From Bacteroidota bacterium (GTDB lineage: Bacteria > Bacteroidota > Ignavibacteria > Kryptoniales > JAKASW01): a stretch of DNA of 62,133 nt. The position numbers were made by a program, and so were the translations under genes. Each line of letters starts with the position of its first letter. Position 1 is the stretch's first letter. The DNA is taken from positions 1 to 62,133 of the forward strand of contig JAMCXB010000026.1 in the NCBI GenBank assembly GCA_023480735.1, in the 5' to 3' direction. The notes under the pieces are model-generated. The model searched no databases and was not told the origin of the DNA. It was given only the letters and a program-made list of their open reading frames with translations. This document shows positions 38,066 to 46,428 of the stretch, one piece after another.

Positions 38066-38836
38066 CTACGCTTCCCTTTTGCTCTTCTCCCACAGCTCGT
38101 TCATTTCGTCCAGCGTAGCGTCATGGAGCGATACATTCCGCTTTTCCAATTCTTTTTCTATGAACAAGAACCTCTTCTGAAATTTCTCCGTCGCGGTACG
38201 CAGTGCACTTTCCGGATTTACACCGATATGCCTGGCATAGTTGACCAGCGAGAAAAGGAGGTCGCCGTACTCTTCCTCGACCTTAACGGCATCCTCGCCG
38301 TTCACCACCTGTCTCAGCTCGGTTATTTCCTCTTCAACTTTCGGCCATACTTCTTCGGCGCTTCCCCAATCGAATCCGACTCTGGCTGCTCTGTCCTGGA
38401 TCTTGAATGCGCGCGCAAGTGCCGGAAACGCGACCGGGATCCCGTCGAAGATCGATTCCCTCCCCTGTTCCGTCTTTATTCTTTCCCAGTTTATCTTCAC
38501 CTGCTCCGGCGTGTCCGCGTCAACGTTTCCGAAGACGTGAGGATGCCTAACGATCATCTTCCTCGTCTCGGCCTTAATCATGTCGACAAGCGTAAACTTC
38601 CCCTCGTCTTCCGCGATTTGAGCGTGGAGCAGGACGTTGAGCAGTATGTCACCGAGTTCGCCTTTGACCTCGTCCCATTGCTCGCGGTCGATTGCTTCCG
38701 CCAGCTCGTAAACCTCCTCTATCGTGTAATGACGGATCGAACGATTGGTTTGGACTTTATCCCAGGGACATTCCCTCCTCAGTCTTCTGACGATGTCAAC
38801 GAATTCCTGCAGTGCGTTTTCTTCTATTTTCGTCAT
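38066..38836 (-). CDS. mazG: Nucleoside triphosphate pyrophosphohydrolase MazG
   Basis: This 256-residue protein has two MazG helical domains. The first shows LRRECPWDKVQTNRSIRHYT and EEVYELAEAID...E..GELGDILLNVLLHA, with the E-x-x-E and E-x-x-D metal ligands. The second has EEEYGDLLFSLVNYAR. It clears non-canonical or excess NTPs and affects the stringent response in E. coli. The start overlaps the glycosyltransferase stop by four bases. It is the last gene of the long minus-strand block. It is unrelated to the MazF-type toxin pair at 14 kb. Confidence 0.95.
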   Translation of the reverse strand: MTKIEENALQEFVDIVRRLRRECPWDKVQTNRSIRHYTIEEVYELAEAIDREQWDEVKGELGDILLNVLLHAQIAEDEGKFTLVDMIKAETRKMIVRHPHVFGNVDADTPEQVKINWERIKTEQGRESIFDGIPVAFPALARAFKIQDRAARVGFDWGSAEEVWPKVEEEITELRQVVNGEDAVKVEEEYGDLLFSLVNYARHIGVNPESALRTATEKFQKRFLFIEKELEKRNVSLHDATLDEMNELWEKSKREA

Positions 38837-39873
38837 CGTTGTACTCTTTTCCTCTCTTTTAAAACCTGATCTATGGTTTCATAAACGTCTTCGGGCTTGA
38901 TCGCCTTCATACATCTCATATAATCTTCGCCCTCAAGTTTACAGAAATCACTGTGACAGCAATCCATGTCTCTCTTCAGGGCGACGTGCCCAAGTGTCCT
39001 ATCGTAAGGAAACCAGATGTCTGGTTCACCTGGTCCGAAGATTCCTATCGTCGGCGTTCCCACGGCCGCCGAAATGTGCATCGGGGATGCATCGTTCGAC
39101 ACGCAGGCGTCGCAACAAGAGATGACCGATGCCAGTATGCGAAGGCTTCCCAGAGGAAGCATAATAAACTTCACCCTGGCAGTTGCGGCAAACTCTTCAA
39201 AATATTTCATGTCCTTCGGACCGTATGTAACAACCACTTGTGCACCCAGCCGTTCGTGCACGAGCTCCGCCAGCCTGGCAAAGTTCTTCGTCGGCCATAC
39301 CTTCGCCGGCCAGGTCGCACCGATATGCAGCCCGACCAACGGTTTCGAGAAATCCGCACCTTGCGATTCCAGCAGACTCCTTGCCTCTTTCAGCTCTGCA
39401 TCCGTCAGGAATATTTTTGGCTGCCTGTAGCTTTCATGTATCCCAAGCGGCTCAAGATATCGCAGATGGAATGCCACCGAAGTCAGCCTCTCTCTTATCC
39501 GAATGGGATGAGTATAAGTCCTCCCCCTCCAGCCGAAGCCGCCTCCGATTCTCATCCCTGCACCTGAGAGGAGTATTGCTATTGCACTCCGCGGATTGCC
39601 GAAGAGATCTATCGCCACGTCGTACTTCTTCTTGCGCAACCGGTAACCTACGCTCAATTGTTCCTTCACCTCGAAAGCCTTGAAGTCGTACGGGATGATC
39701 CCGTCCAGGTATGGGTTATGTTCCAGCAGCTTCACGCCGTCGGATTCGCCCAGGTAATCTATCTCGCTTTCGGGAAATTTGTTCCGCAATGATTCTAAAA
39801 CCGGAGTCGTGAGGATAATGTCACCGATGAACCTCAACCTGCTTACGAGGATTCTCAAAACGAAATCCGCCAT
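38833..39873 (-). CDS. Glycosyltransferase family 9 (heptosyltransferase-like)
   Basis: This 346-residue GT-B enzyme of the RfaF/RfaC family normally adds ADP-heptose to the LPS inner core. The N-terminal ILVSRLRFIGDIILTTPVL and the C-terminal CDACVSNDASPMHISAAVG followed by PTIGIFGP are the family signatures. A short CxxD...C cluster near the end (DMDCCHSDFCKLEG...C) is common in these enzymes. It overlaps the GWxTD gene by 19 bases and mazG by four. With rfaE1/rfaE2 in the same window, an LPS-core role is likely. Confidence 0.9.
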   Translation of the reverse strand: MADFVLRILVSRLRFIGDIILTTPVLESLRNKFPESEIDYLGESDGVKLLEHNPYLDGIIPYDFKAFEVKEQLSVGYRLRKKKYDVAIDLFGNPRSAIAILLSGAGMRIGGGFGWRGRTYTHPIRIRERLTSVAFHLRYLEPLGIHESYRQPKIFLTDAELKEARSLLESQGADFSKPLVGLHIGATWPAKVWPTKNFARLAELVHERLGAQVVVTYGPKDMKYFEEFAATARVKFIMLPLGSLRILASVISCCDACVSNDASPMHISAAVGTPTIGIFGPGEPDIWFPYDRTLGHVALKRDMDCCHSDFCKLEGEDYMRCMKAIKPEDVYETIDQVLKERKRVQR

Positions 39874-41264
39874 CTATTGACATAATAATTCCAGAGATCG
39901 GCATTCGAATAGACCGATTCGAGTCCGTATACTCTATTCTCCGGGTCGGCTGAATCGTTCACAAGCTTAAACGTGACGACCATCAAACCCTGTACGGAAG
40001 ATTCCGTGTATGTCCACCATTCGTTCCATGCACGGCATTGCACATTATCCGGTACGCCGCAGACGATGTAGAACAGTCCCATAGGTGTTCTCCATCCTTC
40101 AATGCAGTTTGTAAAAAGCCGGTTTGCCTGACTCACTCTTTGATAGTACTGTACCATCTTATAATATCCGCCATGCTCCTTCCAGAAATTAAGGAGATTG
40201 ACTTTGACCGCCGAGTCTGTCCTTACCCGGACAATCTCTTTCAACTCACGGCTCGATGCTATATAGTTAAGTGAATTTACCATTTCACGAATGTCATCCG
40301 AGACTTCCGGAAAATCCCTGTTGTAAACGCTGAACCTGAGAAAAGAAACCGCAGTGTCGTTTCTATCATCCTTTGCCAACACCCTCAGCAGGTAATTCCC
40401 CACGGGAGGTCTCGGGACTCTGCCGAAGATGAACGAATGGCCCCGATCCACTTTGGCGATGGTCCAGTAGCTGTATACTAACGTCGTGTCCTTTCTCTCC
40501 CCGCAGGGATCAAACGGGATCGGCCGGTTCATATGGAGCTGCCAGCCCGCATTCGGTAAACGTTCCGAGTTTCCGCGCAATCTGTAAAGCGAGAAGAAAA
40601 TGGAATCGACGGACGCGGTTCTTGTCACTGCAGCAGTAAACAGACTCATAGTGTCGGGCAACAGTCCCGCGTTTGTCAGGATGAAAGGAGTTATCTTCGT
40701 GGCCTGATCGTACCTGTCGTGTCTTGCAAGAAGAAGGATATCGCTCAAAGCAAGTACATCGGTCGAAATAGGGGGGACATTTTTCTGATATGTACGAGTC
40801 GATTTTTGTTTGCTTGCCTCGTCGGTAACGCTTATCTCGGCCGTGTATTCCCCGCTCTCCACATCGAACGGGAGGAAGAAGGCGTCGTACGAATTGTCGT
40901 TGCTACCCAGGTAAGTGCTCCGTACGATGGTACGATTTGTCTCTTTGAAGACGGGCTGTCCGTCCTTCCGCAGAAGACGAACGACGGCCGAATAGGAGGC
41001 TCGATAAACCCCGCCTTCTCTTTCAAACTTCAGCCTGGACTCTCTCACGCTGATGTATACAACAAGACGCTGCCCGGAGGTGTCCGGGGAGTAGAAGAGA
41101 ACGGTTTCGAATTCCGGCAGGCCAGACCTCGACATGGCATAATCATAGAAGCACTGATAAGAATAGTTCTCGGACTGACCGCTGGCTCCGCATCCCTCCA
41201 AGACCAGACCGACAGCCAGAGACAGACTAAAACTCGTCGCTCTTAACGCGTTCGATATCGGCAC
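39855..41264 (-). CDS. GWxTD-domain lipoprotein
   Basis: This 469-residue exported protein has a hydrophobic start ending in LVLEGC that resembles a lipoprotein signal, although the glutamate at -2 is unusual. The C-terminal part has the family hallmark, GWRTPMGLFYIVCGVPD (GWxTD variant GWRTP), then WNEWWTYTESSVQG. GWxTD proteins occur in Chlorobi, Ignavibacteria, Gemmatimonadetes and Acidobacteria and have no proven role. The start is a GTG at 41264, 38 bases inside murA, with AGAGGG upstream; no better start exists downstream. It may be translated by coupling with murA. Confidence 0.85.
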   Translation of the reverse strand: MPISNALRATSFSLSLAVGLVLEGCGASGQSENYSYQCFYDYAMSRSGLPEFETVLFYSPDTSGQRLVVYISVRESRLKFEREGGVYRASYSAVVRLLRKDGQPVFKETNRTIVRSTYLGSNDNSYDAFFLPFDVESGEYTAEISVTDEASKQKSTRTYQKNVPPISTDVLALSDILLLARHDRYDQATKITPFILTNAGLLPDTMSLFTAAVTRTASVDSIFFSLYRLRGNSERLPNAGWQLHMNRPIPFDPCGERKDTTLVYSYWTIAKVDRGHSFIFGRVPRPPVGNYLLRVLAKDDRNDTAVSFLRFSVYNRDFPEVSDDIREMVNSLNYIASSRELKEIVRVRTDSAVKVNLLNFWKEHGGYYKMVQYYQRVSQANRLFTNCIEGWRTPMGLFYIVCGVPDNVQCRAWNEWWTYTESSVQGLMVVTFKLVNDSADPENRVYGLESVYSNADLWNYYVNRWRISF

Positions 41265-42489
41265 CGAGCCCTCTTAACTTTTCTTCCATGCGCTCATAAC
41301 CTCTATCCATGTGGTAGATGCGCAGAACCTCCGTGGTGCCTTCAGCGACCAGTCCCGCAAGAATCAATGATGCGCTGGCTCTGAGGTCCGTTGACATTAC
41401 CTTAGCACCCTTAAGAGACTGCACGCCTTTGACAATGGCTATGTTCTCCTTAACCTCGATGTCCGCTCCCAGGCGCACAAGTTCCGGGACGTGTTTGAAG
41501 CGGTCAAAATATATCGTCTCGGTGAGAATCGATGAACCTGTTGCCCGTGCCATCAGGGCGATCCATTGAGCCTGCATATCAGTTGGGAAACCGGGGTAGG
41601 GTGCTGTTGAAACATCGACAGGTTTAATCCGTTCAGGAGCATTGACGGTAACCGTATCTTTCCCCACTTCTATTCCTGCACCGGCCTCCTCGAGCTTCAC
41701 AAGCAGCGAAGACAGATCGGCCGGTTTACAATTAGTCACGGTCACGTTACCGCCTGCCATCGCCCCTGCGACCAAAAAGGTCCCAGCCTCAATACGGTCC
41801 GGTATGTTTTCGAAATCAGCCGGCGACAGTTCATCGACTCCTTCAACGATCACAGTGGAAGTGCCGAGTCCGTCGATGTGAGCGCCCATCTTCTTCAGGA
41901 ATTCACCAAGAGCAACAATTTCAGGTTCAAGTGCCGCGTTGCCTATAATGGTCGTACCTTTTGCAAGGGCAGCAGCCATCAAGATGTTGCCGGTCGCTCC
42001 CACGCTCGACACATCGAAATTGATGCGCGCTCCTCTCAGCTCCTTTGCCCGGGCGATAATGTAACCAGAATCAAGAGTCACTTCGGCCCCGAGCTTTTCC
42101 ATCCCTTCCAGGTGCAGGTTGACGGGCCGAGGCCCCCAGGCGCAGCCGCCGGGCATCGAAACCTTGGCATAGCCGTACCGCCCCAGGAGAGGTCCCAGAA
42201 CGTAAATGGAAGCCCGCATTTTCTTGACCAACTCGTACGGCGCTTCGAATTTGTCGACGCCGGTTGTGTCGATAACTTGAAGCTTTCCCTTCAAAGAGAC
42301 CTTTGCGCCCAGAGCTTCCATCAGCTGCGACATCGTCGTGACGTCTCTCAGGTCGGGAGTGTTATCGATCCTGAACACGCCGGGCGACAAGAGACTGGCA
42401 GGCATTAGTGCGAGCGACGCGTTCTTCGCACCGCTGATTACGGCGGCTCCGAAAAGTTTCTTGCCGCCTCTGATTACAAACTTATACAT
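41227..42489 (-). CDS. murA: UDP-N-acetylglucosamine 1-carboxyvinyltransferase
   Basis: This 420-residue enzyme catalyses the first committed step of peptidoglycan synthesis. The active-site cysteine, C116, is in SMPGGCAWGPRPVNLHLEG, so the enzyme is of the fosfomycin-sensitive Cys type rather than the Asp type. The start GGKKLFGAAVISGAKNASLA and the late DLRASASLILAGLVAEG are typical. It is followed by the overlapping GWxTD gene. Confidence 0.97.
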   Translation of the reverse strand: MYKFVIRGGKKLFGAAVISGAKNASLALMPASLLSPGVFRIDNTPDLRDVTTMSQLMEALGAKVSLKGKLQVIDTTGVDKFEAPYELVKKMRASIYVLGPLLGRYGYAKVSMPGGCAWGPRPVNLHLEGMEKLGAEVTLDSGYIIARAKELRGARINFDVSSVGATGNILMAAALAKGTTIIGNAALEPEIVALGEFLKKMGAHIDGLGTSTVIVEGVDELSPADFENIPDRIEAGTFLVAGAMAGGNVTVTNCKPADLSSLLVKLEEAGAGIEVGKDTVTVNAPERIKPVDVSTAPYPGFPTDMQAQWIALMARATGSSILTETIYFDRFKHVPELVRLGADIEVKENIAIVKGVQSLKGAKVMSTDLRASASLILAGLVAEGTTEVLRIYHMDRGYERMEEKLRGLGADIERVKSDEF

Positions 42490-42558
42490 GATCCCCCGCT
42501 GGTTTATTGGTTAGGGCGATCCCCCATCTCCAGACACTTGCAGAATGAGTCACTTGGA

Positions 42559-43437
42559 TCATGAGAGGCCTTCCTTGATATAACGTCTCGTCGCAAACAG
42601 CGTCGACAGTAAGCCTAGCAAAGTCGCTATTCCTACTATGGCAGCGTAGAACATGGGCGGCGGGAGCGCCTTCGCCACGACATCTTCCCTCATGTAAACG
42701 ACGACCGCATTCAAGACCCCGTAAATCACTGCCGCCGATGCAATTCCGCCGGCAAACCCCTGTATCATCCCGCCGAGCAGGAAAGGCATTCTAACGAATG
42801 TTCTTGAAGCACCGACCAGCTTCATCGTGTCGATTATCTGCTTCTTGTAAGATATCGCTATCCTCATCGAATTGTAGACGAGGAAAATTGACAGGAGCAC
42901 CAGCGCCCCGCCAAAACCGCTCATTATTTCATACAACAATCTTACACGTCTGTCGATGAGCGTCAGCAAGAACTTCCTGTATTTGACAGATTCGATTCCG
43001 GGCATCTTCTCGATGGACGCGGCAATTGAGGAGACGCCGCGTGTGTTCTTATAATTGTCGTCCGGGAAGACTCTGTAAGAAGCCGGAAGCGGATTGAAGC
43101 CGAGTACGGATTCTATATCCTGCCCAAATTCCTTCTTGAATATGTCAGCGGCATCCTCTTTACTTATGAACTGAACCCTGCTCACGCCGTTTGTGTTCAG
43201 TATATCCTCCTTTAATTGTCCGATCTGCTGAGAAGAGAGCGAGTCGGAAAGGAAGACTTCGATCTCAACTTTGTTTTTCAAATAATCCAGAAATCTCCGG
43301 GCCTGCATGGATGTGATATAGAAGGTTCCTAACAGCGTAAACGAGAGGGCGACCATCAAAATTGAAAACGACGCGCTCAACCGTGCGTGGCGCAGGGCGC
43401 TGAACGCTTCGCCTATTATGAACCATGTCTTGCTCAA
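42559..43437 (-). CDS. ftsX: Cell division protein FtsX
   Basis: This 292-residue permease-like protein transmits signals from FtsE to periplasmic amidases or peptidases. A first TM segment lies at about residues 20-43, then an extracellular domain with RRFLDYLKNKVEIEVFLSD. Three more TM segments are near 170-195, 220-243 and 262-284. IDTMKLVGASRTFVRMPFLL is the family signature. The ATPase gene ftsE is not adjacent, which is unusual since ftsEX are normally a pair. It overlaps the pheA stop by four bases. Confidence 0.93.
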   Translation of the reverse strand: MSKTWFIIGEAFSALRHARLSASFSILMVALSFTLLGTFYITSMQARRFLDYLKNKVEIEVFLSDSLSSQQIGQLKEDILNTNGVSRVQFISKEDAADIFKKEFGQDIESVLGFNPLPASYRVFPDDNYKNTRGVSSIAASIEKMPGIESVKYRKFLLTLIDRRVRLLYEIMSGFGGALVLLSIFLVYNSMRIAISYKKQIIDTMKLVGASRTFVRMPFLLGGMIQGFAGGIASAAVIYGVLNAVVVYMREDVVAKALPPPMFYAAIVGIATLLGLLSTLFATRRYIKEGLS

Positions 43438-44267
43438 ATTATCGTCCTTCCGGATTTATAACTTCCGATGACCTTCACGTGCGGACAAATTTCCCGCAAA
43501 TGATTTATCGCGTTGGACTGCTTCTCGCTTAGAATGCTTCCCTGAAAATCAACAAAGAACTTATATTCCCACGGCTTACCGATTATCGGAATCGAATCGA
43601 TGGAAAGGAGATCGATGTCCCGAATAGCAAAGACGCTTAATATCTTGTGTAGCGCCCCGGGTTGATTTCTTAGGCTGAAAACGACCGTGGTCTTGTCGGC
43701 ATCCTTTTGCACGGTATATTCGTTGGACAAGGCAAGGAATCTGGTAAAATTGTTTCCGTCCGTCTCCAAATGTCTTCTTAACACGACGAGCCCGTAGTCA
43801 TCCGCAGCCGCCTCGCTAGCAATGGCAGCGATACTCGGATCTTTGCATTCGGAGACATATTTGGCAGCTCCGGCAGTATCGTAGAATTCTATCTTGGTAA
43901 GTCTCTGGTCATGGATAAATTTCCTGCACTGGAGCAGTGCCTGAGGATGAGAATAAACCTTCCTGATATCCGAGAGCTTCGTTCCCGGAAGAGCCAGCAG
44001 CGAATGGGATATCTTGAGTTTGATTTCTCCGGCCGCACAAACCGACATTTGATCAAGCAAATTAAAGACTTCACGGATCCCGCCGTTCAGAGTATTCTCG
44101 ACTGGCACCATGGCGCTGTCCGCTTTCTTGCCGGACACGGCCTTGAACACGTCGTAGAATGTCTTGCATGCAACGGGCTCAATGTTCTTGGAAGAGAAAT
44201 AATGCTTCGCGGCACTTTCGCTGTACGCACCTTTTTCTCCCTGAAAAGCTACAAGCATTTTTTTCAT
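43434..44267 (-). CDS. pheA: Prephenate dehydratase
   Basis: This enzyme converts prephenate to phenylpyruvate for phenylalanine synthesis. The catalytic domain shows VAFQGEKGAYSESAAKHYF, the PVENTLNGGI segment and the threonine motif NNFTRFLALS. The regulatory ACT domain (FSLRNQPGALHKILSVFAIR) follows. I place the start at the ATG at 44267 (MKKMLVAFQGEKG, about 277 residues), five bases after the lipoprotein stop at 44272. The frame is open to 44342, but the added residues are of low quality. An ATG at 44288 is another option. There is no chorismate mutase domain. Confidence 0.93.
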   Translation of the reverse strand: MKKMLVAFQGEKGAYSESAAKHYFSSKNIEPVACKTFYDVFKAVSGKKADSAMVPVENTLNGGIREVFNLLDQMSVCAAGEIKLKISHSLLALPGTKLSDIRKVYSHPQALLQCRKFIHDQRLTKIEFYDTAGAAKYVSECKDPSIAAIASEAAADDYGLVVLRRHLETDGNNFTRFLALSNEYTVQKDADKTTVVFSLRNQPGALHKILSVFAIRDIDLLSIDSIPIIGKPWEYKFFVDFQGSILSEKQSNAINHLREICPHVKVIGSYKSGRTII

Positions 44268-44271
44268 AGTC

Positions 44272-44772
44272 TTAGAAATTAGATTCATCCCTCCAAAGTG
44301 AAATTTGCCACGGCGCCGACGATGATGTCCTGTCAAGTTCAAAATACGCCTTGCCGTCTACCTCTTCAATGTCGGCCGGGTTGAAAGCGACCGTAAGTGT
44401 AAAACCGCGGGTCACTGTCGCGTGAAGAGAATCCTGGGTGAGAGAATAAATGTTGTTCCAGTTCAACACCAGTCGATTCACCAGCTGAAACATCATATCG
44501 GTGGATCTCATCTCGACATCTCTTCCCCATGCGACATCGACGCCTCTATCATAGTCACGATAGATGAATGTAAAAGTCGGCCCGATAAGCCGAGAGTAAA
44601 CACTGGTGTCCTTAAAAGTATATGCGTATATGAAATTCTGAAAGACTCCATCTATGGTTTTCTGGTCAGCAAGGAAACTGGCTGGGGCGATCTGCTGTGT
44701 CGCCAGCTTCGGTGCAAACGGGTTTTCGCAACCCACAAGAACAAGCATCAATATGATCGGAATCCACTTCAT
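44272..44772 (-). CDS. Lipoprotein, unknown function (1)
   Basis: This 166-residue protein has a clear lipoprotein signal (MKWIPIILMLVLVGCENPFAP, C15 lipidated). The mature part looks like an NTF2/SnoaL-like alpha-beta fold: DGVFQNFIYAYTFKDTSVYS near the start and TRGFTLTVAFNP then WQISLWRDES at the end. It resembles the next lipoprotein upstream in size and order of motifs, which suggests tandem duplication. It lies between recR and pheA genes and is probably co-transcribed with them. Confidence 0.75.
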   Translation of the reverse strand: MKWIPIILMLVLVGCENPFAPKLATQQIAPASFLADQKTIDGVFQNFIYAYTFKDTSVYSRLIGPTFTFIYRDYDRGVDVAWGRDVEMRSTDMMFQLVNRLVLNWNNIYSLTQDSLHATVTRGFTLTVAFNPADIEEVDGKAYFELDRTSSSAPWQISLWRDESNF

Positions 44773-44857
44773 CCGCTGTGCTTCGTTTCAATATCGATTC
44801 AAGCCGGGCTTCAATTAATTTAGTCTCCGCAGACAGACATTTCCGTGCCGACTATCT

Positions 44858-45442
44858 TCATTGACTGAACCTGGCCTTCATATCGCTCCATGTCAAGCTA
44901 TCGCCGACTCTCGAATCAATCCAGCGGTAGATCGACCAGTTTTGATTCCTGTCGATGCCGAGTGAAAACTGGAGGTTCCCTTCCACCTGTTGAGGATAGC
45001 CTGACACCTTGTTCGGCCATAGCAGTGTATAGTTCGCGTTGAAGAGCGCAGAATCGCCCTGAAGGGTAAGGTTTTCTGACGAGAGTATTAGAGCGGAACT
45101 CGCAGAGCTCGATGACTGCACGGCAAGGTTATTAAAGTATGCACGCTCAGAGTTCTTGTCCCAGCTAATAAATATGTATTGATACTGCCTGTAAACATCC
45201 GCCGTGGGTATAAAAACGAAAAGTTTGCCGCCAAAGCTTGTGTCGGACAGGCATGAAAGATAATTATCAACGTTTCTGTCGGCAATTGAATTCACAAGGT
45301 TTTGGATTACGATGTCCGGCGAAGTAGGGGGTTGAAAATCCGTTCGGCCCTGCTGCGGCGCCTGTGGCTGCCTCGTCTCAAAAATACCGCAACCGGCCGC
45401 CAGAACGACGAGACATAACGGAATTGCAAGTCTCCGTATCAT
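44858..45442 (-). CDS. Lipoprotein, unknown function (2)
   Basis: This 194-residue protein has a standard lipobox, LAAGC (C18). A proline/glutamine-rich linker follows ([15 protein letters not shown]), then a domain like that of the neighbouring lipoprotein. It shows [20 protein letters not shown], a middle strand segment, [17 protein letters not shown] and [11 protein letters not shown]. No function is known. Its start overlaps the recR stop by four bases, so expression is coupled to a recombination gene, which is odd for an envelope protein. Confidence 0.78.
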   Translation of the reverse strand: MIRRLAIPLCLVVLAAGCGIFETRQPQAPQQGRTDFQPPTSPDIVIQNLVNSIADRNVDNYLSCLSDTSFGGKLFVFIPTADVYRQYQYIFISWDKNSERAYFNNLAVQSSSSASSALILSSENLTLQGDSALFNANYTLLWPNKVSGYPQQVEGNLQFSLGIDRNQNWSIYRWIDSRVGDSLTWSDMKARFSQ

Positions 45443-46038
45443 TCGACAATGATCCGTCCCTCCAGTGCCCGGACGAGCGTCGCCTCGTCTGCAAACTCGA
45501 GGTCGCCGCCAACCGGTACGCCGCGCGCTATTCTCGTCGTTCGGATTCCGAGCGGCTTAAGCAAGTTCCCGAGATAGATCGTCGTCGCTTCTCCCTCAAC
45601 ATCGGGGTTCATCGCCAAAATTACCTCAGCCACTCCGTCCTTCAACCGGGTCAGCAATTCCTTCACCTTCAACTGCTCCGGTCCGATTCCCTCCAATGGG
45701 CTTAACGCCCCTCCAAGGACGTGGTACACGCCGTGAAACTCATTCGTTTTCTCCAGCGCAAGCACGTCGCTGGGGTCCTCGACTACGCAGATTGCCGTGT
45801 GGTCTCGAGATGGATCGGAGCAGATGCCGCAGGGATCTTTCTCCGTAATGTTCCAGCAGACCGAGCAGTAACGGATCTTGCGCTTTACTTCGAGTATTGC
45901 ATTCGCCAGTCGATCTGCATCCTCGCTCCCCGCTTTCAGCAGATGAAGCGCAAGTCTCTGTGCGGTCTTCCGTCCGATACCCGGAAGCTTGCTAAGCTCC
46001 CCGATGAGAATCTCAAGTGCCTGTGATGTGTAGATCAC
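45439..46038 (-). CDS. recR: Recombination protein RecR
   Basis: This 199-residue protein works with RecO and RecF in gap repair. The helix-hairpin-helix ([20 protein letters not shown]), a four-cysteine zinc finger (C58, C61, C70, C73) and a Toprim domain ([19 protein letters not shown]) are all present. The usual ybaB-recR pair is preserved: the YbaB stop lies immediately before the recR start (46039/46038). Confidence 0.97.
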   Translation of the reverse strand: MIYTSQALEILIGELSKLPGIGRKTAQRLALHLLKAGSEDADRLANAILEVKRKIRYCSVCWNITEKDPCGICSDPSRDHTAICVVEDPSDVLALEKTNEFHGVYHVLGGALSPLEGIGPEQLKVKELLTRLKDGVAEVILAMNPDVEGEATTIYLGNLLKPLGIRTTRIARGVPVGGDLEFADEATLVRALEGRIIVE

Positions 46039-46371
46039 TCAAGAAATCCCTCCAAACTTGAATCCAGGCAGCATCGTCAACAGTCCGCCGGCGCTTGCGC
46101 CTAAATGGTCCGTCGCCATCTTTTCCGCCTTCTGCAACGCATTATTTACGGCAGCAGCGACGAGGTCCTCCATCATTTCTTTGTCCTGCGAATTGAGGAG
46201 CTCGGGCTCAAACACTATCTTCAGTATCTCTCTCTTGCCGTTTGCGGTCACCTTCACCATCCCGCCGCCTGATTCTCCGACGACGCTCATCTTCTCGAGC
46301 TCGCCCATCGCTTTCTCAAGATTCTTCTGAAACTCAGCAAGCATCTTCTGCATATTTCCAAAATCATTCAT
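46039..46371 (-). CDS. YbaB/EbfC-family nucleoid-associated protein
   Basis: This 110-residue protein forms a dimeric tweezer-like DNA-binding fold. It shows MQKMLAEFQKNLEKAMGELE, VKVTANGKREILKIVFEPEL and LVAAAVNNALQKAEKMATDHLG, all typical. It directly precedes recR, as in most bacteria. In many genomes dnaX comes next upstream; here RNase R does instead. Confidence 0.94.
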   Translation of the reverse strand: MNDFGNMQKMLAEFQKNLEKAMGELEKMSVVGESGGGMVKVTANGKREILKIVFEPELLNSQDKEMMEDLVAAAVNNALQKAEKMATDHLGASAGGLLTMLPGFKFGGIS

Positions 46372-46428
46372 TAAAAACTCCTTGTAAAAATATACTTTCT
46401 TAAGGATCGTTCTTCAAATGTTCTCTTT

